Source: Acidimicrobiaceae bacterium (GTDB lineage Bacteria; Actinomycetota; Acidimicrobiia; Acidimicrobiales; Ilumatobacteraceae). From it: 43,579 nucleotides of DNA. The notes beneath the pieces are model-generated. The model ran no database searches and was not told the origin of the DNA. It saw only the letters and a list, made by a program, of their open reading frames with translations. The position numbers were made by a program, and so were the translations under genes. Location of the stretch: the NCBI GenBank assembly GCA_013204455.1, contig JABMNW010000194.1:1-43579 (forward strand), given 5' to 3'. Shown here piece by piece: positions 8,425 to 18,131 of this stretch. Within the stretch, counting starts at the first letter, position 1; every line of letters starts with the position of its first letter.

Positions 8425-9774
8425 TCAATCGTGTTGGCGTGGTCTTTCTATTGCCAGAACTTGCCGAATTGAGAGAGACATTTTGTCGACCATTTCAGTT
8501 AATTCTGCATCCGTTGAGTTATATGGGGGAGACAAAATAACCACATCTCCATTGATTCCGTCAACATTTCCGCCGACTGGATAACAAATCAGGCCATTGG
8601 CGAGAGCTTGTTGTCGAATCTTGATGTGCAATCCGTGCGATGACCCAAAGGGCTGTTTAGTTTCCTTGTTGGCCACAAGTTCTATACCGATGAAATAACC
8701 CCGACCGCGAATGTCGCCGACGGCGTCAACATCACGCAACGAATCAGCGATCATCTGTTTTAAGGTGCTTTCATTGGATCGAACTCGCTCAACTAGCCGC
8801 TCTCTTGTGACAATGGTTTGCACGGCTACACCAGCGGCACATGAGGCGGTGTGCCCCGTAAATGTGTGTCCGGTAAGTGGTGCGCCGTGGACAGAGTTGA
8901 TCGGTGCCGCAACTTTGTCGTTATATATGGCAGCTCCCAATGGCATATATCCACCGGCAAGACCCTTGGCAACCGACATGATGTCAGGTTCGGCACCGTC
9001 CTGCTCGAGTGCGCGCCACCATCCGGTGCGTCCTGCGCCACACATAACTTCATCGGCAATCATCAACACCCCGTATCGATCACAAATCTCGCGCACTCTT
9101 ACCGCGTAAGTTTCGGGAGCCGGCACGCATCCACCAGCAGCGCCGACCACTGGTTCAAAAATAAATGCCGCAACATGTTCTGGACCGATGCGAATAATTT
9201 CGTCCTCAAGTTCTTTCGCGCAGACCTCGGCTGTAGTTTCTGCACAAGCACCAAGAATTGGTCGGTATGTGTTTACGGCAGATACCCGGGCAACGTCGAT
9301 CAATGAGCCTTCGAATGCGGTTTTGCGTTCGAGAAAATCCGAAACAGAAAGTGCGCCGAGTGTGTTTCCGTGCCAAGAGCGGCGTCTGGCGATAAATTTT
9401 CGCCTATGCATGTCGTCGCGTGCTGCGTGATATTGCAATGCAAGTTTGAGACATGATTCAACTGCCTCGGAACCACCCGTTACAAAGACCATGTGGTTGA
9501 GTGTTCCGCCACACCGTGTGCTAATTATCTCGGTTAATTGTTCGAGCGCGTCCGATGTGAACGTGTAGCGATAACCGTGCGCAATGCGACCAAGCTGACC
9601 GATTATCGCCGCGTTCACTTCTTCGTTGGAATGACCAATGCAATAGACGGCTGGCCCGCCAGATCCATCGATGTATTGCTTGCCGTTGGTGTCATAAACA
9701 TATGAGCCCTTGGCCCATGCGACTTTCGGTAATGGACTTTGTGAATCAAAAATTGGAGGTTGTGTCATGGTCAT
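8425..9774 (-). CDS. Class III PLP-dependent aminotransferase
   Basis: YIDGSGGPAVYCIGHSN, VTGGSEAVESCLKLA, GVLMIADEVMCGAGRTG, SVAKGLAGGYMPLGA (lysine). The ORF opens at 9834; the internal Met at 9774 (or 9768) is the better start. Confidence 0.92.
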   Translation of the reverse strand: MTMTQPPIFDSQSPLPKVAWAKGSYVYDTNGKQYIDGSGGPAVYCIGHSNEEVNAAIIGQLGRIAHGYRYTFTSDALEQLTEIISTRCGGTLNHMVFVTGGSEAVESCLKLALQYHAARDDMHRRKFIARRRSWHGNTLGALSVSDFLERKTAFEGSLIDVARVSAVNTYRPILGACAETTAEVCAKELEDEIIRIGPEHVAAFIFEPVVGAAGGCVPAPETYAVRVREICDRYGVLMIADEVMCGAGRTGWWRALEQDGAEPDIMSVAKGLAGGYMPLGAAIYNDKVAAPINSVHGAPLTGHTFTGHTASCAAGVAVQTIVTRERLVERVRSNESTLKQMIADSLRDVDAVGDIRGRGYFIGIELVANKETKQPFGSSHGLHIKIRQQALANGLICYPVGGNVDGINGDVVILSPPYNSTDAELTEMVDKMSLSIRQVLAIERPRQHD

Positions 9775-9936
9775 ATGGTGGGGCGGACAAAGCGTATATC
9801 TTGTGGCACACAACGAAAGAGCCAGCATTTCCATCTAGACGTCACTGTGGTGGCAACGATCGTGATGGTCGTCTCCCTGCCAATCGCCTGGCTCGCGCAA
9901 CGCCTGTCTGATCCTCCGGCAGGCGACGGGGTATAG
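9775..9936 (+). CDS. Possible small single-pass membrane protein (53 aa)
   Basis: Short frame below the ORF-track cutoff: MVGRTKRISCGTQRKSQHFHLDVTVVATIVMVVSLPIAWLAQRLSDPPAGDGV, a basic N-terminus followed by one hydrophobic helix, in the gap between two divergent genes. Confidence 0.3.
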   Translation: MVGRTKRISCGTQRKSQHFHLDVTVVATIVMVVSLPIAWLAQRLSDPPAGDGV

Positions 9937-9945
9937 ATTTAGATC

Positions 9946-11319
9946 GTGAGTACTACTTCGGACTTACGTCAATCAAGTAATCCATTTCTTTCGGGAAATC
10001 TGGCACCAGTCGCCACTGAGACCACTGCCTTTGATCTGAATATCACGGGGACTTTGCCGCAAGAACTTGACGGTCGATATTTACGCAACGGACCAAACCC
10101 GATTGGGGATGTAAATCCAGATTCGTATCACTGGTTTCTTGGTTCTGGAATGGTGCATGGGATTCGTTTGCGTGACGGCAAGGCCGAGTGGTATCGCAAT
10201 CGTTGGGTGCGAGATCGCAATGTGGCGAATGCACTTGTCGAGCCACCCACGCCATCGGACTGGCCGGCGACGCATCAGCAATTTGCCTCAAACACCAATG
10301 TGATTGGCCATGCTGGTCGCACTTGGGCACTAGTCGAAGGCGGCTCACCACCAATCGAAATGGGTTACGAACTCGAAACAGTTCGAGTTTCTAATTTTGC
10401 TGGCACATTGCCACAGGCATTTTCTGCGCACCCTAAGCGTGACCCGCAAACTGGTGAATTGCATGTGATGGCTTATTGGTGGGGCTGGGGCAATCAAGTT
10501 CAGTATCTCGTTGTTGGCGTAGATGGCAAAGTTCGACGCACTGTCGATATTGCGTTGCCCGGTGGTCCGATGTTGCATGATTGTGCGATCACGCAGAAAT
10601 ATGTGCTCGTGTTCGACTTGCCGTGCGTGTTCAATCTCGAGTCGGCAATGGCCGGTAAGTCATTTCCATACCAATGGGATGCCAATTATCAAGCAAGAGT
10701 TGGTTTGTTACCACGCGATGGCGTCGCCAGCGATATCACATGGTGCCCAATCGATTCTTGCTATATCTTTCATCCGTTAAATGCCTACGATGCCGCCGAC
10801 GGCACAGTTGTTCTAGACGCTATTCGACATCCAAAAATGTTTGATGTTGAACTACGCGGCCCAGACGAAGGAAAGCCAACGTTGGATCGTTGGGTGCTGA
10901 ATCCAAAAACTGGCACTGCAACGCAGGAACGTCTGGATGATCGGCCACAAGAGTTTCCGCGGATCAACGAATCGCTAGTTGGATCAAAAAATGATTTTGG
11001 TTACTGCGCCGGAATTACAAACGTTTTCAATCAATCGGACTTGATCAAACAAAATCTGGATGCACGCACATCGCAAATACGACACGACGGCGACCACATG
11101 GGTTATGGCGAACCAGTTTTTATTTCAAAGGAAAATGCAACCAGTGAGGACGACGGCTGGGTAATGGCGCTTCGCCACAATTCGCAAACAGACTTGTCGG
11201 ATCTTGTTGTTCTAGATGCGAAAGACTTTACTGGTGAGCCAGTTGCGGTGGTTTCGCTACCTGTTCGTGTACCCAATGGATTTCACGGCAATTGGGTTGC
11301 CGACACCGAAGTTTTATAG
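9946..11319 (+). CDS. Carotenoid oxygenase (RPE65/CCD family)
   Basis: LDGRYLRNGPNP; iron-ligand His contexts AHPKRDP, MLHDCAIT, IFHPLNAYD and terminal FHGNWV; GTG start. Confidence 0.92.
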   Translation: MSTTSDLRQSSNPFLSGNLAPVATETTAFDLNITGTLPQELDGRYLRNGPNPIGDVNPDSYHWFLGSGMVHGIRLRDGKAEWYRNRWVRDRNVANALVEPPTPSDWPATHQQFASNTNVIGHAGRTWALVEGGSPPIEMGYELETVRVSNFAGTLPQAFSAHPKRDPQTGELHVMAYWWGWGNQVQYLVVGVDGKVRRTVDIALPGGPMLHDCAITQKYVLVFDLPCVFNLESAMAGKSFPYQWDANYQARVGLLPRDGVASDITWCPIDSCYIFHPLNAYDAADGTVVLDAIRHPKMFDVELRGPDEGKPTLDRWVLNPKTGTATQERLDDRPQEFPRINESLVGSKNDFGYCAGITNVFNQSDLIKQNLDARTSQIRHDGDHMGYGEPVFISKENATSEDDGWVMALRHNSQTDLSDLVVLDAKDFTGEPVAVVSLPVRVPNGFHGNWVADTEVL

Positions 11320-12231
11320 ATAGTTGAGGCGCAGGCCCTTATCAGGCCACTTCATCGAAACTAAGCGTCCTGTCCCCGAAAGCGTGATGTAAGCCGTGCG
11401 GTAATCGGGTCCTCCAAAACAAATGTTGGTAGTTAGCGGATCGCCCGTGGCAATGTGTTCGAGTATCTCGCCGCTCGGCGAAATTACGGTGATGCCACCG
11501 TTTAATAATGTTGCGACGCAGATATTTCCGACGCCATCAACGGCGAGCGAGTCGAGATATTGCAAGCCAGGTAATCCACATAAACAACTTGAAGGATCGG
11601 CCGCAGATACAGGTGAAGTTTTACCAGCGCCAGTGATCGTTGCCTGGAATACACGACCGGTAAAAGTTTCTGCCCAATACAAAGTTTTGCCGTCAGGCGA
11701 GAGGCCGATGCCATTAGGTGCGTCGCATGGGAAAATCACTTCGCGGATCATTGAGCCATCGGTTTTTGCATAATAGATTCCAGTTCGATCGGCGGTGCGT
11801 TCGTGGCGAATGCCGTGATCGGTAAACCACATCGCGCCATCGCGGTCAAAGACAATATCGTTTGGTCCGCGTAGTGGATGTCCATCACATTGTGTGTACA
11901 GATTAGTGACGGCGCCAGTTTTTAGGTCGACTCTTTGAATACTCCCGCCTATATATATAGACGGATCAAATGGACCAGGAAATGTCAATCCGTTGTAATT
12001 GACTTCGGTGAACGAGCCACCGTTGTTGCATAGGTACAACGCGCCGTCTGGTCCGAGTGCGATGCCGTTGGGGCCACCGTCAATGTGTGCGATGGTCTGC
12101 TTTGTACCGTCGGGCATTATTCGTGTAATGCATTTGCCAAACATCTCGACGAGGACCACACTTCCGTCGGGCATCGCAATTGGACCCTCGGGAAATCGTA
12201 GGCCGTTGGCAATTTCGACGAACTCAACCAT
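11314..12231 (-). CDS. SMP-30/gluconolactonase/LRE family protein
   Basis: GLRFPEGPIAMPDGSVVLVE, GPNGIALGPDGALYLCNNGG, GPNDIVFDRDGAMWFTD, PNGIGLSPDGKTLYWAET. Confidence 0.9.
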   Translation of the reverse strand: MVEFVEIANGLRFPEGPIAMPDGSVVLVEMFGKCITRIMPDGTKQTIAHIDGGPNGIALGPDGALYLCNNGGSFTEVNYNGLTFPGPFDPSIYIGGSIQRVDLKTGAVTNLYTQCDGHPLRGPNDIVFDRDGAMWFTDHGIRHERTADRTGIYYAKTDGSMIREVIFPCDAPNGIGLSPDGKTLYWAETFTGRVFQATITGAGKTSPVSAADPSSCLCGLPGLQYLDSLAVDGVGNICVATLLNGGITVISPSGEILEHIATGDPLTTNICFGGPDYRTAYITLSGTGRLVSMKWPDKGLRLNYL

Positions 12232-12255
12232 GATTCACGCCATGTTAGCCATACG

Positions 12256-13164
12256 TTACTCTGTCAATAGCTGAGCAAGCGCACTTCGTTGCACTGTGCA
12301 CTTGCCGGTATGCAAGGTGTTTGCAGTTTGACAAACGCCGGTGTTTGCGACCATTGCCAAAAAGAGTGCGGCATCAACACGCGAAATCGCGCAGTCATGC
12401 TCCACCCAGGAGAGAAGTTCGTCAAACGCGCGCCCTACTGCGCGATCAAGCGTAGTGTCTGACACAACAGTAGTTAACGCGTAAGCCGTTTCGACCCTAG
12501 GCCACCTCATGGCAGCAGGTTTCGGTCGTAACTCAACACTTGCAGTGATTCTCGTGCCAACTTCTGGCGCCTGCACAATTTCTCCGTCACCCATGATCGC
12601 CTTTGCATCGCCGAAATAGAGCATTGCGCCGGGCAGTGCGACTGGCAAAATCACTGTTGCGCCAGCGCACATTTCATTGCAATCCATATTGCCTCCGTAT
12701 ACGCCCTGCATTTTGCTGAATACTGTCTCACGTGCTGGGGATGTAGCGATGCAGCCAATCAATGGGGCTACTTGAACTCTTTGTGAATCGCTGAAATATA
12801 GGAAACCATCTTTTATCGGGTATGACTTACACCCGTACCACTGGCTCCACCAGTCGCTAGGTGTTGGATCGTCGCAGGGGCTCAAAGCCACGCTTCCAGA
12901 TGTGGTTATTTCAATCTCGTGCAGAGTAATCGCGACGACATCACCAGGTTTGGCACCGACGACTTCAATTGGCCCTGTCACTCCATCTAAATTGTCAAGC
13001 ACCCATGCCAATGTTTCGGCGCTGAAGTTTTCTGAATCGCGAAACTTACCAGTAAAGCAGTCTTGAGTATCAACACTAAATAATTCGCCAGGTACGACCT
13101 TACCAATAGGGGAATGGGTCGGGCTATATGTGAATTTCAGACTTTCTGAGTTGAAATGTTGCAT
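12256..13164 (-). CDS. Acetamidase/formamidase family protein
   Basis: VDTQDCFTGKF, GAKPGDVVAITLHEIE, YGGNMDCNEMCAGATVILPVALPGAMLYFGDAKAIMGDGEI typical of FmdA/AmdA. ORF opens at 13278; MQHFNSESL at 13164 is the likely start. Confidence 0.9.
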   Translation of the reverse strand: MQHFNSESLKFTYSPTHSPIGKVVPGELFSVDTQDCFTGKFRDSENFSAETLAWVLDNLDGVTGPIEVVGAKPGDVVAITLHEIEITTSGSVALSPCDDPTPSDWWSQWYGCKSYPIKDGFLYFSDSQRVQVAPLIGCIATSPARETVFSKMQGVYGGNMDCNEMCAGATVILPVALPGAMLYFGDAKAIMGDGEIVQAPEVGTRITASVELRPKPAAMRWPRVETAYALTTVVSDTTLDRAVGRAFDELLSWVEHDCAISRVDAALFLAMVANTGVCQTANTLHTGKCTVQRSALAQLLTE

Positions 13165-13225
13165 CATTCTCCCTTTGCGACAGACATGGAATGGCTGTCT
13201 TTCTCTTGTAGTACAAACTTGATCG

Positions 13226-13495
13226 TTAGAGTGTGGCGATTGCCTCCTCGGCCTTTTCGAAAGCAAACTCAATGTCAATTGGGGTATGTCCTAATATGTG
13301 TGGTCCCATTCCCATTACAAAGTCTAAATATTCGTTGCCGTCTACGTCCCAAATATGTGACCCTTCGGCACGAGTAAAAGTCAAAGGGCAGGGATCTCCA
13401 TATAAGCGAACATTGCTGTTCACCCCGCCTGGTATTGATCGTTGAGCTCTTTGCCAAAGGAGCATCGATTTGGGGTAACGTTCACCGTGATTCAC
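13226..13495 (-). pseudogene. Truncated glutamate-1-semialdehyde aminotransferase-like fragment (N-terminal ~89 aa only)
   Basis: MNHGERYPKSMLLWQRAQRSIPGGVNSNVRLYGDPCPLTFTRAEGSHIWDVDGNEYLDFVMGMGPHILGHTP matches the N-terminus of class III (HemL-like) aminotransferases. The frame stops at 13226 and no PLP-lysine region follows in any nearby frame. Confidence 0.75.
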
Positions 13496-13624
13496 TGTGG
13501 AAGAAGCTCATTTTGACACGGCATGGCAATCGTGGCCCGGGTCGTTTTCACATGTTCATTGACAAGTTTCAGAAAAAGCCCAATCTAGACGGATTTTGAG
13601 TGGTTTTTAAATGATAATATAAAT

Positions 13625-13653
13625 TTGACAAGAGAATATAATATTGATACAGT
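13625..13653 (+). promoter_or_regulatory. Candidate promoter/operator of the ABC transporter operon (TTGACA ... AATATAATATT ... TACAGT)
   Basis: TTGACA at 13625-13630; inverted repeat AATAT-A-ATATT at 13635-13645 also contains TATAAT; upstream of the binding-protein gene. Confidence 0.45.
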
Positions 13654-13699
13654 CAAATCTAAGAGAGGTCAAAAATGGCTTCCAGGGGAAGGGAAAATC

Positions 13700-15049
13700 A
13701 TGAAACATAAGAGTTCTAATCGTATGTTCTTAGCCGTCTTGGGTGCTACTGCATTAGTAGTTGGCGCCTGTGGTGGTGGTGGGAGTACTACGCCAGATAC
13801 ACAGGCAGTTGTCGCGGATACGCAAGCGCCTGTCACCGAGGACACCGTCGCGGCATTACCATTTGAGGGGGTCACCCTTACGTTCGGTAAAGCACCACAC
13901 GGTGAAGACGAAAAGGCAAATTGGGGAGAATGGTTGCCAGAGTTTGAAGCTCAGACAGGTATCAAAGTTGAGTTGACTCAGGTTCCATGGGATCAGCTCG
14001 AGGCTTTGTACACAGCCAATTTCGCGTCCGACACGCCATATGACGTGACTTACCAAACAAGTACTCACCTCACACTCTTTGGTGAAAGAGGTACATTTGA
14101 GGACCTAACAGCTCGTATTAATGGGGCCGATTTTGCCGGGGATCTTCCAAACTTCCCTGCCGGAGTCCTCGGTGCAAGCACTTACAACAATAAGCTCTAT
14201 GGTTTGCCCTTCGTAGTTGGTACAACTGCGATGTTCGCGAATCTTGACATGTTGAAGAGCGCAGGCGTTGAAGTTCCTACATCAGATGTTGAACTCGTTG
14301 CCGCAGCCAAGGCGATTATTGCCGACCAGAAAGCAAAGGGAAATAAGGGAGTTTTAGGCTTCTATACACCGCGAACAGTGGCTGACTACGGCTGGTATTT
14401 CACATTGCAAGATGTGCACAACCGTGGTGGTGACTTCCTTTCGGCGGACGGTAAGACAGCTTTGATGGATTCAAAAGAAGTCAAGGAATCTGCTCAGTTT
14501 GCAGCAGACATGATCTGCAAGGACAAAGTCCAACCAGCTAATGGTCTGTACAACCGCGAGGCAGCGATTGAGCTCTTCAAAGCCGGAAAACTTGCTTTCA
14601 TCCAGGACGAACCAAGTCGTGTTAAGACATTTGAGGAGGCGGTGCTTCCATTCGCTTGGGACATCTACATGCCAGTGGGCCATAACGGCAAAGCGACACA
14701 GTTCGCAACCACAGGTCATTGGGCAATCTCGGCCAAGAGTAAGAATGCAGACGCTGCCTGGGAGTTAGTGAAGTTCCTAAGTTCTGCTGCGTTCAACTCG
14801 ACATATAACCAGCGTTATGGATTCGTTCCAGCTCGTCTCGATGCCGATGCAAGCGGTGGAAATGAAAAACTCGCTCGCAACGCTTCTTGGGTTGCAGTAT
14901 GGGACGGCTTGAAGACTTCTCCAAAAGTTTCTCAACTGCTTGATGAGTACGCAAAGGCACTAGAGGCAGCAACAAGTTGCAAAACTTCTGTCGATGATGC
15001 ATTTGCGAGTGCTCAAAAAGGAGCGACAGAGGCTCTAGCTCAAGGTTAA
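13700..15049 (+). CDS. Extracellular solute-binding protein, family 1 (sugar-type ABC importer lipoprotein)
   Basis: MKHKSSNRMFLAVLGATALVVGACGGGG lipobox; family-1 SBP body. ATG at 13700 has an AGGGGAAGGG ribosome site; the ORF opens at 13625. Confidence 0.93.
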   Translation: MKHKSSNRMFLAVLGATALVVGACGGGGSTTPDTQAVVADTQAPVTEDTVAALPFEGVTLTFGKAPHGEDEKANWGEWLPEFEAQTGIKVELTQVPWDQLEALYTANFASDTPYDVTYQTSTHLTLFGERGTFEDLTARINGADFAGDLPNFPAGVLGASTYNNKLYGLPFVVGTTAMFANLDMLKSAGVEVPTSDVELVAAAKAIIADQKAKGNKGVLGFYTPRTVADYGWYFTLQDVHNRGGDFLSADGKTALMDSKEVKESAQFAADMICKDKVQPANGLYNREAAIELFKAGKLAFIQDEPSRVKTFEEAVLPFAWDIYMPVGHNGKATQFATTGHWAISAKSKNADAAWELVKFLSSAAFNSTYNQRYGFVPARLDADASGGNEKLARNASWVAVWDGLKTSPKVSQLLDEYAKALEAATSCKTSVDDAFASAQKGATEALAQG

Positions 15050-15070
15050 ATAATAATTTAGAAATTTATT

Positions 15071-15107
15071 GAGTGGGGTGGTTGACTCATGGTCAATCAC
15101 CCCACTC
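15071..15107 (+). terminator. Strong intra-operon hairpin (terminator or mRNA-stabilising stem)
   Basis: GAGTGGGGTGGTTGAC-TCATG-GTCAATCACCCCACTC: 16-bp stem with one G/T wobble, 5-nt loop, followed by TATTATTT. Confidence 0.8.
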
Positions 15108-15186
15108 TATTATTTGGATCCGATGGAGACTTTTTGTGGATTTGGTAGAACAGAATCTTTCAGATCCAGATTGGCAAGAGCTTACG

Positions 15187-16095
15187 ATGTCGGACGAAGA
15201 ATTTCGTAGAGCACGTTCGCGCTACAAATTACGAGCACTTGTTCCAGTAGTTGGATTCCTTGGACCGTTTTTATTTCTCTGGTCTGTGTTTTTGGCAACT
15301 CCAATGGTTTGGTCAATCTGGCTTAGTTTCAATACGGGTGGGCTGATTGACGAAGCGAAGTTCGTTGGTCTTGAAAACTGGTCCCGAATGCTGTCGAATG
15401 ATGAACTTGTTAGGTCGCTTAAGAACACAGCAACTTATGTTGTGATTGCAATTTTTGTTGTCTTTAGTCTTGCATTACTAATCGCCAGTTTGCTCAACAG
15501 TAATAAAAGAGGCCAGAATTTCTTCAAAGTCGCGTTATATTTTCCACTTCTAGTGCCACCAATTATGGCTGGAATGATTTTCTTTTTTTTAACGCATTAT
15601 GACATGGGTATTATTAATCTTGTGTTACAAGCAATGAATCAAGAAAAATTAAATTTCTTGGGCGATAATCCAAATGCCCTACTAACCATCGTTTCTCTCG
15701 AAGTGTGGCGTGGACTCGGATTTTGGGTTCTATTCTTCCTCGCAGGATTACAAAGTATCCCAGCAGATCTCATCGATGCCGCAAAAATTGACGGCGCAGG
15801 ATCTATGAGACGGTTTCGAAAAATTTCAATTCCAACATTGAGGCCACTTTTATTGTTCGCGGTCATAATTGCACTCATTTTTAATTTTCAATTATTCGAC
15901 TCTGTCCAAGTTCTGACCAAAGGTGGACCAGTTCTTGGCACAACCTCAGTGGTTTGGTTTATTTATAAGAGACTATTTGCGTTCCAAGATATTGGCCTTG
16001 CGTATGCAACAAGTGTAGGACTACTCCTACTAGTGGTCGTACTTACGGTTGTAGCTTATGGATTTCTTGGTAAAAAATCAGAGAACTCGAACTAG
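15187..16095 (+). CDS. ABC transporter permease (MalF-like)
   Basis: Multi-TM; EVWRGLGFWVLFFLAGLQSIPADLIDAAKIDGAGSMRRFRKISIPTLRPLL EAA-loop. Start could be 15187 (ATG) or a GTG near 15136; the ORF-track start at 15073 lies inside the hairpin. Confidence 0.9.
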   Translation: MSDEEFRRARSRYKLRALVPVVGFLGPFLFLWSVFLATPMVWSIWLSFNTGGLIDEAKFVGLENWSRMLSNDELVRSLKNTATYVVIAIFVVFSLALLIASLLNSNKRGQNFFKVALYFPLLVPPIMAGMIFFFLTHYDMGIINLVLQAMNQEKLNFLGDNPNALLTIVSLEVWRGLGFWVLFFLAGLQSIPADLIDAAKIDGAGSMRRFRKISIPTLRPLLLFAVIIALIFNFQLFDSVQVLTKGGPVLGTTSVVWFIYKRLFAFQDIGLAYATSVGLLLLVVVLTVVAYGFLGKKSENSN

Positions 16096-16103
16096 GTCAA
16101 CGC

Positions 16104-17003
16104 ATGTCTCTGAAGTCTGAACATACTAAAGAACTCCATGATCTTGCTCTGCAAAATTCTCGCATTCGTCGGACGAAGTCTGTGATTGCGTATGCAGTTT
16201 TAGGGCTATTTGTGTTTGCGTCCGTGGGACCAATTATCTACATTATTTCTCCTGCGTTTCGTGAGAGTAAATCTCTCTTTTCCTATCCGCCACAGTGGTT
16301 ACCTAATAGTTTTTATCTTGGTAATTTTAAGTTTTTGCTTTCGGAAACTAATTATATTCGCTGGGGCATTAATACTTTTATATTTGCAACGGGCGTCACA
16401 GTAATCGCATTGATAATTGACACCCTCGCGGGATACGCATTCGCTCGAATGGAGTTTCCCGGGAAAAAAATAATATTTGGGCTTGTCCTCGCAACGCTAA
16501 TGGTGCCAACAGCGGCACTTCTTGCGCCAACTTATTTGCTTGTTCGAAATTTGGACGATTGGACATTTGGTTTAATTGGTCTTGATACTTATGGTGGTTT
16601 GATCATTCCGATGACGGTGTCTCCATTAGGTGTGTTTATGATGCGACAATTCATTGAGACCCTGCCAAAGGGTCTTTTTGAAGCCGCACGTATTGATGGA
16701 GCAAGCGAATGGCGTATTTTTACAAGAATAGTTTTGCCTCTGATGAAGCCCGCCGTCGTTGTGCTCGGAATATTTGTGTTCATGATGCAGTGGGCAAATT
16801 TTCTTTGGCCGCTTGTCATTACTACGAAGGATGAGACTCGGGTTTTGACCGTTGGAATTGCGACCTTACAGGGACAGTTCGTTACGAACTGGGGTGTAAT
16901 AGCAGCGGCAACACTTATGACTCTTGCTCCTATAACTCTAGTTTTCTTATTTTTTCAAAGGTGGTTTGTTCAGGCAAGTATGGCAGGAGCATTAAAACAA
17001 TGA
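16104..17003 (+). CDS. ABC transporter permease (MalG-like)
   Basis: Multi-TM; FIETLPKGLFEAARIDGASEWRIFTRIVLPLMKPA EAA-loop. Confidence 0.93.
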   Translation: MSLKSEHTKELHDLALQNSRIRRTKSVIAYAVLGLFVFASVGPIIYIISPAFRESKSLFSYPPQWLPNSFYLGNFKFLLSETNYIRWGINTFIFATGVTVIALIIDTLAGYAFARMEFPGKKIIFGLVLATLMVPTAALLAPTYLLVRNLDDWTFGLIGLDTYGGLIIPMTVSPLGVFMMRQFIETLPKGLFEAARIDGASEWRIFTRIVLPLMKPAVVVLGIFVFMMQWANFLWPLVITTKDETRVLTVGIATLQGQFVTNWGVIAAATLMTLAPITLVFLFFQRWFVQASMAGALKQ

Positions 17004-17024
17004 GTCAAAGAAATTGGAGACGTA

Positions 17025-18131
17025 ATGGCTGAAGTAATCATCCGAAAGTTAACTAAATCATTTGGCGACAATACAGTAGTCAAGTCTGTCTCGCTCAAAG
17101 TAGAAGATGGGGAATTCTTGGTTCTACTCGGTCCCTCTGGTTGTGGGAAAAGTACGATTCTTCGGCTAATCGCCGGATTGGAAGACGTAACATCCGGTGA
17201 GATTTTGATCAATGGGGAGATCGTTAACTTCGTAAGCCCAGTAAAGCGCAATGCGGCATTTGTTTTTCAGAACTACGCTCTGTATCCGCATATGACGGTA
17301 AGAAAAAACGTGGCCTTTCCGCTCGAGACGGCACGCTTACCGAAAGATGAGATAAATAAAGCAATTGATGAGGCTGCACGGATACTTGAATTGCAGCAAT
17401 TGCTAGATAGGTTACCTAGTCAGCTCTCTGGCGGGCAAAGACAGCGAGTAGCTCTTGCTCGGGCAATCGTTCGTAAGCCTGTAGTTTTTTTGATGGACGA
17501 ACCTCTTTCTAATCTTGATGCTCAACTTAGACAACAGACACGAATTGAATTAATGGAACTACACCAACGTCTTGGAGTTACAACTATTTATGTGACTCAC
17601 GATCAGATCGAGGCAATGACAATGGGTAAACGCATTGCCATTCTGAAGGATGGGGAGTTACAGCAAGTTGATACTCCTTCGGAAACCTATGACAAACCTG
17701 CGAACACTTTTGTGGCGAGATTTATGGGTGCACCCCCAATGAATTTAATTCAAGGGAGGATCGAGGCAGGCGTTCGTCAATTTACGTTTAATGGGGACGG
17801 TATTTTGGTCACACTTAACTCATCTCAAATGGGTTTAACAGATGAAGTGTTATCACTTCAGCTGAATGCGGCAGTCTGCCTCGGCGTGCGGCCCGAGCAT
17901 GTTCGTATTTCTACAGATTTGTCTGTGGAAGGAGTATCTGGAAAAGTCAAATTTCTCGAGCCAACCGGTGCCGATCTTTTCGTGACTGTTTCAATCGGAA
18001 TACAAAATGTTGTTGTACGTTGTCCACCTAAGACTCCCATGCAGATTGGGTCAACTGTCACCATTGCCTTTGATATGACTCACACCCATATTTTCGGTGC
18101 TGATGGTTGGAATTTGCGCAGAAGTAATTAG
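17025..18131 (+). CDS. ABC transporter ATP-binding protein (MalK/UgpC type)
   Basis: Walker A GPSGCGKST, signature LSGGQRQRVALARAI, Walker B VVFLMDEPLSNLDA, C-terminal TOBE-like region. Confidence 0.95.
   Translation: MAEVIIRKLTKSFGDNTVVKSVSLKVEDGEFLVLLGPSGCGKSTILRLIAGLEDVTSGEILINGEIVNFVSPVKRNAAFVFQNYALYPHMTVRKNVAFPLETARLPKDEINKAIDEAARILELQQLLDRLPSQLSGGQRQRVALARAIVRKPVVFLMDEPLSNLDAQLRQQTRIELMELHQRLGVTTIYVTHDQIEAMTMGKRIAILKDGELQQVDTPSETYDKPANTFVARFMGAPPMNLIQGRIEAGVRQFTFNGDGILVTLNSSQMGLTDEVLSLQLNAAVCLGVRPEHVRISTDLSVEGVSGKVKFLEPTGADLFVTVSIGIQNVVVRCPPKTPMQIGSTVTIAFDMTHTHIFGADGWNLRRSN

Noticed and set aside
11951-11962. CTATATATATAG palindrome
   Set aside because: It is inside the SMP-30 coding region (Ser-Ile-Tyr-Ile codons), with no promoter context.
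13165-13278. N-terminal extension of the acetamidase ORF
   Set aside because: Not family-like and overlaps the aminotransferase remnant; the Met at 13164 fits the family start better.
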